From positions 199,001 to 263,000 of the forward strand of contig OZ025650.1 of the NCBI GenBank assembly GCA_964019335.1: a stretch of 64,000 bases of DNA, read 5' to 3'. The position numbers and the translations under genes were made by a program. Below, one piece after another: positions 25,802 through 34,979 of the stretch (position 1 is its first letter; each line of letters starts with the position of its first letter). This DNA comes from Diplonema japonicum. Lineage: Eukaryota > Euglenozoa > Diplonemea > Diplonemida > Diplonemidae. A model generated the notes under the pieces. The model saw only the letters and a list, made by a program, of their open reading frames with translations. It was not told the DNA's origin and did no database searches.

Positions 25802-28506
25802 TTACTGCTGCCCAGGAAGGCCACCAATCATGCCACCTGCAGTGTTGAAGAGGTTGATGGGGGAGTTCCCGTCCGTAATGAGGTACCTGTTTGGTGTTTT
25901 GTATTCAATAGAATTTCCGTGTTAAAAATCTAGACATACCCCTTCAGGTTCAGCCCCTCGAGGAGCTTTGCCTGCATCTCCGGCCCTGCCCTGGCCATGG
26001 CGAGCACGGTCTCGGGCCCGATCGCGTCCATTGTGTCTGCGAACTTCTTCGCCTCGATCTCGCTGAGCTTCTTCGTCTTCTCCACCTCAAGGTTGTTCAG
26101 CCTGTGCTGGTACTCCAGAGTCGCCTTGTGCTTCGACTTCATCATCTCCATCTCAGCGTCAGCACTGATTCTCTGAGCGTCTGCCTTCAGCTGTGCCTGC
26201 TGGAGCTCGCTGTTGGCCTCGATGAGCATCGCCTCCGCCCTTGCCTCTGCCTCAGCCTTCGCCTGCCCAGTGGCCTCGATGGCCTCACTCTCGGCTTGCA
26301 GCTTCAGGTACTCCTTCTTCTGCTTCTCGGACTCTTGGGCATCCTGTTTTTTTTGTTTTGTTTTGTTTTGTTTTGTTTTGTTCTGTTCACACCCTCAGCT
26401 TGCGTCTTTCAAGCTCACTGCCAGCCTTCTGGGCATCCCTCTCAGCCATGTGCCTCGCCGTAGCCTCCTGGGACTTTGTGGTGATCTCGATGGCGAGCTG
26501 CACAGACTTCTGCAGAGAGTCCCTCGTCTTCTGGTCCACAGGCTCCACAGACTGGATGTCGACGTTCGTGATGGCCAAGTTGTTGGCGACAAACCTGAAC
26601 TCGTCACGGATCTTCTTGTTCTCGTTGAATCCGAAGACGGCTCCCCTGATGATCTTGGCGGAGTTCCTGTGGAAGGAGTCGAAGGATTCCATTGCAATCT
26701 GCCCACGGATCCTCCCGGCCATCGCCTTGCAGGCGTCACCCACGAAGTCGGGAACCGAGAACACCTTCTTGCACTCGTCAGCGTCGCTCTTGTCGAGGGC
26801 GAACCTCCAGTTGTAGGAGAGGCGCAGCTCCAGCCTTGCATGGTCGCTCGTCTCCACCGTGATCAGGTCAGTCATGAAGGCGGGCCCGAGGTGCAGCTGC
26901 AGCGACCCGATCACGTGCGGGCGCTTTGGCTTGTCACCGCTGAGGGACAGCACGGTGAAGCTCTCGTCCGGCTGCAGCATCACGAGGTCGGGACCGAACA
27001 CAATACGCGGCTCCTTTCCAGCGTAGTCGTAGATCTGGACAGCAGCGTTGTGTGAGATGTTGAACCTCACAGCCTTCGTCTTGTCCCTCGGCACCATCGT
27101 CCGTGCCTGGTCCTTCACGTTGTGCTTCATCCCCTTCGGGCACTGCAGAAGTTCCTCAACCACTGGAGGAAGTTCCTTCTCCCAAAGTACCTCGTCCTCC
27201 GCAAGCATGCACGCCTTCCCGGTCACCATCGTCACCTTCCCCGTGGTCTCGTTCCTGATGTACACACCCTCGTTGTCGTCAAGAGGGATTGCCCTGCGCT
27301 TGTCAATCACCTCCACCTCCGTCGGGGGGATGTACTCCAAAGGCCCCCTCAGCATCCACTTCTCACCAGGAACCCTCGCCGTCCCGTTGTCTTTGAAGGC
27401 CTCCAGTGCCTTCACCAAGATCGCCTCGTCTGCCCCCAGGATCTCGATGTCGTGAACACAGTCGTCGGCAAGCCTCTCACCGGGGTGCAGGAAGAACGAG
27501 GTTCCTTCACCCTCCCCTCGTCGGATCTCCCTGTGCCCGAATCGCTGCACTCCATCTGTGATGGGGTCGATCACAACGCAGTACTGCCTGTTCGAGAGGG
27601 TGGTGATGTTCACGGTCCTGATCACCTTCTCATCCACCTTTTGTTTTTTTTAGTATTGTTATTATTTATCTTGCTGTTGTGTGATCATACCTCAGGGATG
27701 AAGGCGGAGGTGTCGTGCAGCGTCACAAGCCACCTCTCCCCAGCGCACCTCTTCTTCTTGAAGATGTCAGTGTGGGTCGTGATAGCCTCCACCTCAACAG
27801 CCTTCCTGTCCGTCAGAACCTTCGCCTCCACAGTCCCAACCACTTCCTCCTCCACAGCAGGCATGTACGCCCCGTCTTCCCTGATCAGCCACTCCTCCCC
27901 TCCCTTCCTCTCATTCCCGGACTCGTCCGTGAAGTCCACCTTCGCTCGGATCCTCAAGGCCTCATTCGGCTTCACAACCTTTGCACCCACCTTCGCCACG
28001 AAAGCCACCTTCTCGCTGGGAATGTAGGTCCTGGGACCGAGGAAGAGCCACTCGTCGCCAGCCTTCCTCTCCACCCCGGTATCCGCGTCAGTGAAGTCCC
28101 TCTCGGCCTTCAGGCGCAGGGCAGTGTTCTTTGGTACGACGGTCAGCTTCTTGATGGGTTGTTCTCCCTTCACATCCTTCCCGACAAGCACCTCACCAGG
28201 GTACAGGGGGAACGGCATCGTCCACTGCTTCCCGTCGTTCACCCTCACCTCCTCGTCCCCGAAGCGAACAGACGCCTGCCCGTGCTCATCGGGGAGGGCC
28301 GTCCCGTCCGCATCCCGCTTGATCGGGTTCTTCACCCTGCAGAAGCACTGCGGCGGGAGGGCGATGAACTTCTCAGGTCCAGCCACCACCCTCTCGTGGT
28401 CCCTCTTCGTGAAGGTGTCCGGTCCCAGCACCGCTGTGATCAGGTTCGCATTGTTGTCAAGCACATGGATGTACTCATCCCTCTTCAGTCGGATTACTTC
28501 ACCCAT
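25802..28506 (-). CDS. MVP: Major vault protein, copy B
   Basis: The same four-exon gene as copy A, displaced by exactly 6,425 bp: exons 28506-27691, 27637-26393, 26343-25940 and 25886-25802. Every overlapping reading frame in the two copies translates identically, and the introns, including the TTTTG microsatellite, have the same length and appear identical. Identity starts at the stop codon region and ends about 37 bp before the start (about 28543 here, 22118 in copy A), after which the flanks differ entirely. This limits homology almost exactly to the gene body. Domain content is as for copy A. It is the upstream copy in transcription order. Confidence 0.96.
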
Positions 28507-28622
28507 CTTTTTCTGCTGTGTATTCTTGGCCCTGTGTGGTTTGTATAGTCCTTTGAAATTTTGTTCAGTTTTAATTCTAAACTGCCCGATAAAAATAGGC
28601 ACTGCGATGAACACCTACACTG

Positions 28623-29279
28623 CTACAAACTGTATGCCGGGCTGTCAAGCCGCATCCAGCGAGGATTGGCTTCGGACCCTAGCCGGGCGTAGCCGTGGGA
28701 GAGTAGATAAGTGTCCCATACGGAGTAGGGGAGGCCTGTGGAGATGGCTATGAAGAGAACACGATGAGGGATAGGCTGAGGGGGCTTAGAGGTTTCGTGG
28801 ATGTGCAGGGAGACGATATCGACATTGGGGGGGAAGGAGGAGAGGATGGATGTAAGACTAAAGTGAGGGAGAGAAGGATCGGCTTGCGTTGTAGGTGGGA
28901 ACTGAGGAAGGTACGCCACCAATCGTATCACATTGCGAAGGTCAGATGGGGCCGTGTTCAGCGACCCGCTCACTACTAGCATAGAAGCACCAGGATCTCC
29001 TCCATAGTCATCTATTTCAGTATAACCATTAATTTGCACGTACAACCGAACCGTGCCTTCTGGTAGGTCAAGCCCAAGCCCACCACTTCCCACGGCTACT
29101 TCTTTTGTCTTCTCAACTTTTGTTGCCTCCTTTGCCGCCATTGACCTGTACAATAAAACGCACAATACTAGAACCAAGGCCCCTGCGGCTCCCTTTCTCG
29201 CCCATCTTTTACTTCCTGAAGGCTTTGGAGCCCCCAGGTCCGAGCGCACCCCGGACGCGAAGGGGTTGACTTCTCGCAT
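28623..29279 (-). CDS. Type II membrane protein, unknown (218 aa)
   Basis: A basic cytoplasmic N-terminus (about 1-32) leads to one transmembrane helix (about 33-50, GALVLVLCVLLY), then a lumenal domain of about 165 residues. That domain has strand-like segments around RLYVQINGYTEI and a C-terminal half rich in Pro, Ser and Leu. The topology is that of a Golgi enzyme or small membrane anchor, but I see no glycosyltransferase DxD in a convincing setting. A longer in-frame start at 29543 passes through Lys/Phe homopolymer sequence and was not used. Confidence 0.6.
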   Translation of the reverse strand: MREVNPFASGVRSDLGAPKPSGSKRWARKGAAGALVLVLCVLLYRSMAAKEATKVEKTKEVAVGSGGLGLDLPEGTVRLYVQINGYTEIDDYGGDPGASMLVVSGSLNTAPSDLRNVIRLVAYLPQFPPTTQADPSLPHFSLTSILSSFPPNVDIVSLHIHETSKPPQPIPHRVLFIAISTGLPYSVWDTYLLSHGYARLGSEANPRWMRLDSPAYSL

Positions 29280-29369
29280 CTTCTCTCCCCCTTCTTTACA
29301 AAGTTGTTGATACCAAGTGCAGCGAAGAAGCAAAAATAGAACAAACTTAAAGAAGAAGGCCAGCACCGT

Positions 29370-29406
<37 letters not shown>

Positions 29407-29888
29407 TTCCTTTTTTTTTCCTCATTCTGTTTCTTGTTGTACATCTTCTCTTTTCTTCTTCTTTCTTCAGGCAATTGATCAAAGTAATATGGAATGAAGG
29501 AGTGAGGGCAAGGGAGGAAAAAGCGGATAGTAAGAATAAGCAAAAGGGGGGAGGGTAGAAGGAAGTAAAGGGTTTGAAGTCCCTAAAAGAATAGAAGAGG
29601 TAATGTTATAATAATGAAACAAAAAAAAAGGCTTGCAAACGGGGGGCAAAAAAAAATGTTTCAAAAAAAAAAAAAAAAAAAAAAACGGGAAAGGAAAAAA
29701 AAAGGGGGGGTTTTCGAAGTGTTTCCAATAGAAATTGGACTTTCGTGATTTCTTTTTTTTTTTTTCCTTTTCCTGAAAGAAAAAAAAAAAAAAAAGTGAA
29801 TGAAAAAAAGAAGAAAAAAAAAACTGACTTTAACAGAGAACAAAGAAGCTTCACCCTTTAAAAGGGTTTACTCCCCCTATTTTTTTTC
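29280..29888. other. Intergenic, long A/T runs
   Basis: Contains an uninterrupted T run of about 30 at 29371-29400 and several A runs. Frames here are homopolymer artefacts. No gene supported. Confidence 0.7.
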
Positions 29889-31282
29889 TCACCTCGACCT
29901 CACCCCCATTGCAGCAAGGGTCCACCACAGAGTCGTCGTTACGAGGAAAAACAGAAAATAACAGATGAGGCTCACAATGGGAGGTGCGGAGCAGGTGGAC
30001 ACGAGAGACAAGAGGAGGAAGGCAGCGTACACCTTTTTTTTTTTTTTTTTTTTTTTAAATAACATACAATGCAAGCCGCGCAATACCAAACAGAGACTAT
30101 CCAGTCAAGTAGCGTTTCCGAAGTGGTGCCCCACACAGCCTTCCAGATAGTGTGCCCCACAAGCCCAATACCAATAGACCCGAAGACCGCAAAAAGCGAG
30201 TACGTCAAAGCAAAGGCTTGATGGCACGTTATAACACGTGAATCTTCAATAGAAATGGTGATAAGCTGTAAAGTCAACCAGACGGGAGACGTCAGCCCAA
30301 CCAACGCAAGTCCAAATAAAGACTGCCGTATTCCAGCTATCATGTGGGTCCCGCCTCGTATCTTACTGATGACAAGCCGTGAGAACTCCCGGAAGGCGTC
30401 GGTGACGATGACAAGCTTTGAAAAGGAGACAGGAAAGACGATGGTGTACCAGGGAAGAGGACTGCCTTCAAGCTTTATAACACCCAGTGTCACGGTGACG
30501 CACCATGCTACTGTGATCAAGGATACGTATTTCAGCATTTTTGTTTCGGGGGCGGGGCCGCCCATGCCGATGTGTACCATTCTGCTGATCACGAGGAAAC
30601 CTAGGATCCAGGTGTTACACGCGACTACCTTGCCGCATAATGCAGCCACCCCCCACGGTGCGGAGTTCCCGTTGTGAACATGTAAGACCGAAGCGAACAG
30701 TCCTATCGTGATGGCTAGCAAGACAAACAAAATGTAGATAGGCCAGGTTAACATCGTGAGCGATTTCATGAAGGACAGCACACCAAGGATTTTTTCTTCC
30801 CTTGCTTTGCGTCGTTGTAGGAGAAGTTCTTTCTTCCCGACCTTCTCGTATAGGTACATCCATTCCGTTTTGTAAGCCGATTTGAAGCAGCTGTCTGGCA
30901 GTGTGGTGCGGGACAGGATGGGGAGCTGCATCGGCGGCAATGTGGCGTGGGTGGCCTGATCAAGGTCGTCCAGTATCAGATCGCTGAACGGAATGTAAGA
31001 AGTGTTCGAAAAATTCTCGTTGAAAAAAACCCGCCATATGTCATCTGAGGACGTGGCACGGTACGCCTTCCAGCACACACCAGACACAACCACCACCTCA
31101 CGCAGACGGAGGTAGCTGCAAACCAGTTTAAAACACTCCACTGGAACGTCGCCAAACGGTTCATGATCTTCATTGTCCATCTCAATGATCATGCACTCGG
31201 CTTGCTTACTGTCCCACACCCTCACCTCTCCATGGCTCGAGGAGGGCGACACCACGTCAAGTGGATGGTGGCATGCAATCAT
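29889..31282 (-). CDS. F-box-like multi-pass membrane protein
   Basis: Exons 31282-30068 and 30032-29889 give 452 aa. Residues about 42-85 resemble an F-box: FGDVPVECFKLVCSYLRLRE, then a Trp-containing VCWKAY and DIWRVFF, the pattern that docks to Skp1. A basic linker (about 140-165) leads to about seven hydrophobic helices running to the end. The 35-nt intron starts GTATGTTATTT, then is almost pure A up to the AG; splicing adds two further hydrophobic segments, whereas retention gives a Lys run and hydrophilic tail. F-box plus polytopic membrane region is an unusual pairing. It might be a membrane-anchored ubiquitin-ligase receptor; the F-box call rests on pattern only. Confidence 0.75.
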
Positions 31283-31505
31283 ATTTTCTTTTTTTCTTTC
31301 TTGTGTAAATAGAAGAAGAAAAAAGTGTTTTTTTTTATAAAAAGTATCGCATGCCTTTTTATATATATATATATTTATAAACCCCTCACATCAAAAAAAA
31401 CAATTCTTAATAACTCTCTTTTTTTATCGAAAAGAAGGGGGGGGGGGGTAGACAAAAGAAAGAGGGGGGTCAATCGTGCATGTGAAAGTGTTAGGGCAGC
31501 AAAGA

Positions 31506-31547
<42 letters not shown>

Positions 31548-31552
31548 ATTTC

Positions 31553-32815
31553 TCACATGACGGCACACGAGAACCACCTCTTCATCCTGTATTTCTCTGG
31601 TAAGGCCAGCTCGAGTGACTTTGCTAATCCGGCCGGGGTTTTGCCTTTGTTGTTCTTCACGGTGTGCACTTTCATGCAGGTGAGGCATCTGTCAACAATA
31701 TGCTGTTTCCCTGTCAACAGCGCAATGTGTAAAGGTGTGTTGCCGTCGGCATCAGCAAGTGTGGGGTCCGCACCGAGGGAGAGGAGACGTTTCAGGCCAG
31801 TTATGTTGCCCATACTGGCGGGGTAGAAGATGGGTGCCCAGCCTTTTTTGTTGGGTATGTTCAGAGCATCCTTGCTGACAGACCTGTAACTGGATGCCTT
31901 GTCCCACATTTGCGCCAAAATGTTTAAAGGTGTATTGCCGTTTGAATCCACAACTTTTGTCAGCCCACTTGACGCTCTTATGTACTCTTCCCAAACGTCT
32001 TCAGGCGCAATGCTCACGGCAGCATGCAGGACAGTGCCCCCGTCGATGTCACGTTGGTTCACATCACACCCTGCAGCTAGCAGAAACCTCACCATTTCCA
32101 TGTCCTTTGCAAAGAACAGACCGTTTTCCCCTCTCTGGTTGCTGATCGTCACATTCGCGCCTGCTTTCATCAGCAGTTCAACGCAATAAATGTTGCCATT
32201 GTAAATGGCGTCCAGCAATGGGGTGTTGCCGTGTTTATTGACAGGGGAATGTTGAGCACCTGCTTCAAGGAGGAATGTCACCATGTTTGGATGGCAGGTT
32301 GCACGGTGCAAAGGGGTAGCACCGGAGTTGCTCTTAACATTGAGCAGCCCATCGGACTCGAGGAGGTACCCCATGAGCTCAGTGTTCCCGGAGCGTGCCG
32401 CGGCATGAATACTGGTGTCGCCTATCATGTCAGGGGCGTTGATGCCAACACCTGCAGCAAGGAGGTTTTCGACAGTCCTTTTATCATTTCGTTCGATTGC
32501 CCTCACAAGGCTGCATGGGGTGAGCTCGATTTCAGCCTCGCTGAGTTTTGCCTTTGCCTCCTCCCGCACGGCTCCCCATTTATCATACTCTACTTTTATC
32601 ACATCGTCTTGTGTAATGCCCACGCAGCTCACCCTGCCTTCGCAGCTGTCATCCAACTTGTCCAGATCAATGTCGTTAAACATCAGCCGTAACCTGTCAA
32701 CGTCCAGTTCCAGTTCATCTGCTACTTGTTTTTTAACATCCAACGCTGTGCTGTGCTCGTGTATCACCACCGTGCATTCCCTTCCTGTGTTGGGGACAGC
32801 TGCGAGAACTTCCAT
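31553..32815 (-). CDS. Ubiquitin-like / ankyrin-repeat protein with C-terminal CAAX box
   Basis: Single exon, 420 aa. Residues 1-85 look like a ubiquitin-like fold: alternating strands, a central helix (TALDVKKQVADEL) and RLMFNDIDLD in the position of ubiquitin's RLIFAGKQL. From about 100 to 400 there are seven or eight ankyrin repeats with the G-x-T-P/S-L/I-H-x-A core (GDTSIHAAA, GATPLHRAT, GNTPLLDAI, GGTVLHAAV, GNTPLHIAL). The last four residues are CAVM, a CAAX box whose Met favours farnesylation, so the protein probably anchors to a membrane. Ankyrins suggest a scaffold. Function unknown. Confidence 0.88.
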   Translation of the reverse strand: MEVLAAVPNTGRECTVVIHEHSTALDVKKQVADELELDVDRLRLMFNDIDLDKLDDSCEGRVSCVGITQDDVIKVEYDKWGAVREEAKAKLSEAEIELTPCSLVRAIERNDKRTVENLLAAGVGINAPDMIGDTSIHAAARSGNTELMGYLLESDGLLNVKSNSGATPLHRATCHPNMVTFLLEAGAQHSPVNKHGNTPLLDAIYNGNIYCVELLMKAGANVTISNQRGENGLFFAKDMEMVRFLLAAGCDVNQRDIDGGTVLHAAVSIAPEDVWEEYIRASSGLTKVVDSNGNTPLNILAQMWDKASSYRSVSKDALNIPNKKGWAPIFYPASMGNITGLKRLLSLGADPTLADADGNTPLHIALLTGKQHIVDRCLTCMKVHTVKNNKGKTPAGLAKSLELALPEKYRMKRWFSCAVM

Positions 32816-32897
32816 TTCACCTCTTTTTATTGTTGTTATTTTTTTTTTTTTTAAATTCTTCGAAGAAAAAAAAAGGGGGGGGGGAATAAAACCACCA

Positions 32898-33449
32898 TTA
32901 GGTCATTTTAATCGTTTTCAAAACACACTCCCCGAGGAGGCGGTAGCCGTTCTCGTTCATATGAACATTGTCGTCGTAAAGGTTGCTGCGGTTCTCTGGT
33001 TTCGCGATTTCGTCGTGAAAATCAACAGTCTTCATGTTCTTCTCCCTCGAGTATGTTTTAATAAGCGTGTTCAAGGCATCGCGAGGCCCGTCTAGAGGGG
33101 AGAATGGTTCGGACAGAGGTGGCACAGTGACAGTGACCACCTCTATAGACTTTGACTGTGCCATATCATACATTTTGTTAAGATCCATGAAAATCTCTTC
33201 TGGTGGCCTTTGGTCTGCAAGGTCGTTGGTGCCCCCTAGCAGCACACAATACTCAAAATCACTGTCCTTTGCCAGTGTCTTCTCAAAATCATTCACTAAC
33301 CCGTCGCATCTCCACCCAGGGTGCCCTATCGAGACTGCTTCTATGTTATTTTCCTCGTTTAAAATATGCGAGTACGGGGTGTTCCTCAGTCCTCCAAGCC
33401 ACCACCCTGCTGTTAGTGAGTCCCCGTAACATAGTACCCTTCTCTTCAT
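32898..33449 (-). CDS. SGNH/GDSL-type hydrolase
   Basis: A 183-aa enzyme of the single-domain SGNH esterase type. Block I is YGDSLTAGWW near the N-terminus with the nucleophile Ser; block II Gly is near GHPGWRCDGL; block III is LLGGTNDL with the oxyanion Asn; block V is DDNVHMNENGY with the Asp-His pair near the end. I chose ATG 33449 because block I follows at once, as usual for the intracellular form; in-frame sequence upstream is a Phe run from homopolymer DNA. Substrates of this family are varied lipids and esters, so the reaction is not assigned. Confidence 0.9.
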   Translation of the reverse strand: MKRRVLCYGDSLTAGWWLGGLRNTPYSHILNEENNIEAVSIGHPGWRCDGLVNDFEKTLAKDSDFEYCVLLGGTNDLADQRPPEEIFMDLNKMYDMAQSKSIEVVTVTVPPLSEPFSPLDGPRDALNTLIKTYSREKNMKTVDFHDEIAKPENRSNLYDDNVHMNENGYRLLGECVLKTIKMT

Positions 33450-33512
33450 TTGTTTTCCACCGTTGTGTAGAACTGTTAGGTGCGGGTGGGTATTGGAAAA
33501 ATTAAAGGAGGG

Positions 33513-33543
<31 letters not shown>

Positions 33544-33915
33544 TACGTGGAATACACATCGGATTGCGAGGGGTGGGGGTGGGGAGAACAAAAAAAAAAA
33601 GAAGAAGAAGAAAGAGAAATGACTCGGTCGTTATTATTATTTTTTTTTTCACTTTCGTCATTCTCATCCCCTTTCCCCCCTCTCCCCCCTCATCTGCCCC
33701 CCTTCTCCTATTCCCTTCTTTTACACTAGCGTGGAGTTATTATGAAAAAAAAAAGAACTTTTTTTTTTGGTGAGGGAACAAAGAAAAAGAAGGGAAGACT
33801 TAAAAAAAAAAAAAAGCACACACTAAACAAAAAAAAAAGAAAAAAAAAACTCATTCTTCTTCTTTCCCCCCTCTTCTCTTTTTTTTTCCCCCCCATCGCC
33901 CTTACACCACTATAT

Positions 33916-34197
33916 TCAGACCCAGAGCCCAACAGTCAGGAAAGTGAATAAGACACCTTTTTTTTTTTTTTTTTTTTTTTTTTAAAGTTGTTGTTGTTGT
34001 TGTTTCATACCGATGCTCATGAAGACTGAACTGCAAATGGCAATAAGGAGTTCATTGGCTATGCTTGAGGATTTAGTAGAGGAGCGTGCAGCGAAGAAGT
34101 AGGCCATCAAACTGAAGCCGAGAATGGTGAAAATCACTGCGAGCATCGAGTGCATGGAGTAGCTAACGGGTGGCTGGAAAGGTACGAACTCTGTCAT
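33916..34197 (-). CDS. TMEM258: Oligosaccharyltransferase subunit TMEM258/Ost5
   Basis: Exons 34197-34011 and 33956-33916 give a 75-aa protein with two transmembrane helices. Aligned with the family by eye, residues PPVSYSMHSMLAVIFTILG and ANELLIAICSSVFMSIGVLF match the SPVNPAVFPHL... and KELLISLVASLFMGFGVLF blocks, ending TVGLWV like WVGIYV. It is a small subunit of the ER complex that N-glycosylates proteins. The last exon is only 41 nt. The 54-nt intron begins GTATG, contains an ACA repeat, and ends in about 25 A before AG. Without splicing the frame ends in Gln repeats, so the family match supports the intron. Confidence 0.88.
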
Positions 34198-34979
34198 TTC
34201 TTTTTTTAAATTTTATGGATTTCTCTTTTATAATGTGTTCCCTGCTAATAAGAAGATTGTGAGGTGACTGCGCAGCAAAAAAAAAAAAAAAATGAGAAGG
34301 AAAAAAAAGGAGAAAAAAAGGGGGAGAAAAAACTAAAAGTGCTCTTTTCTTCTTTCTATTCATCCCCCCCCCCCCCCCCCCCCCTTTCCCCCCCCTTTTT
34401 TTTATTCTAAGCTTTTAAACAACCCTGGAATCCCTCCAAAATCCCTCCATGAATATTGTTTAAACATAAATTCTTTCCGCCCCTCCCCTTCGAGTATCAC
34501 AGAAGAAAAAAAAAAAACGAGGTGGTTTTATTATTCGTTGTCAAGGGGGAGGGGGGGAGGGGGTAAAGTATCGGAAGTCCACAACACGCATAGGGGGTTC
34601 GTAAAAAAAATCTTTTTTTGCAGAAAAGCAGAATTTCTTGGACCCTTTTTTTTTATTCATTTGCTAGAACCGTAGCTCGATACTGGACTGGATCAAGGGA
34701 CGCACTGCAACCGACACGCAGAATTCGGGAAGAAAAAAAAAAAAAAACAGCAGCCATCATACAACTTATGCAATGCTATAGGCTCCAGGTGTCGTGCACA
34801 CCTCTTTCTCTCTGTTTTCTCAATTTTTCTTCTTCGTCTTTGGGTGCGTGCATCAGTTCAAGGATTTTGTAGGACAAAAAAAGAATGGGGGGGAAGAAGA
34901 ATCTTTAAAAAATAAAGAGCTAACGTTCGTCTACACTACAAACACACCCTTTTTTGACGCATCTCCAGTAGGAAATTTA
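34198..34979. other. Intergenic
   Basis: Contains a run of 21 C at 34364-34384 and several A/T runs. I see no supported gene. Confidence 0.65.
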
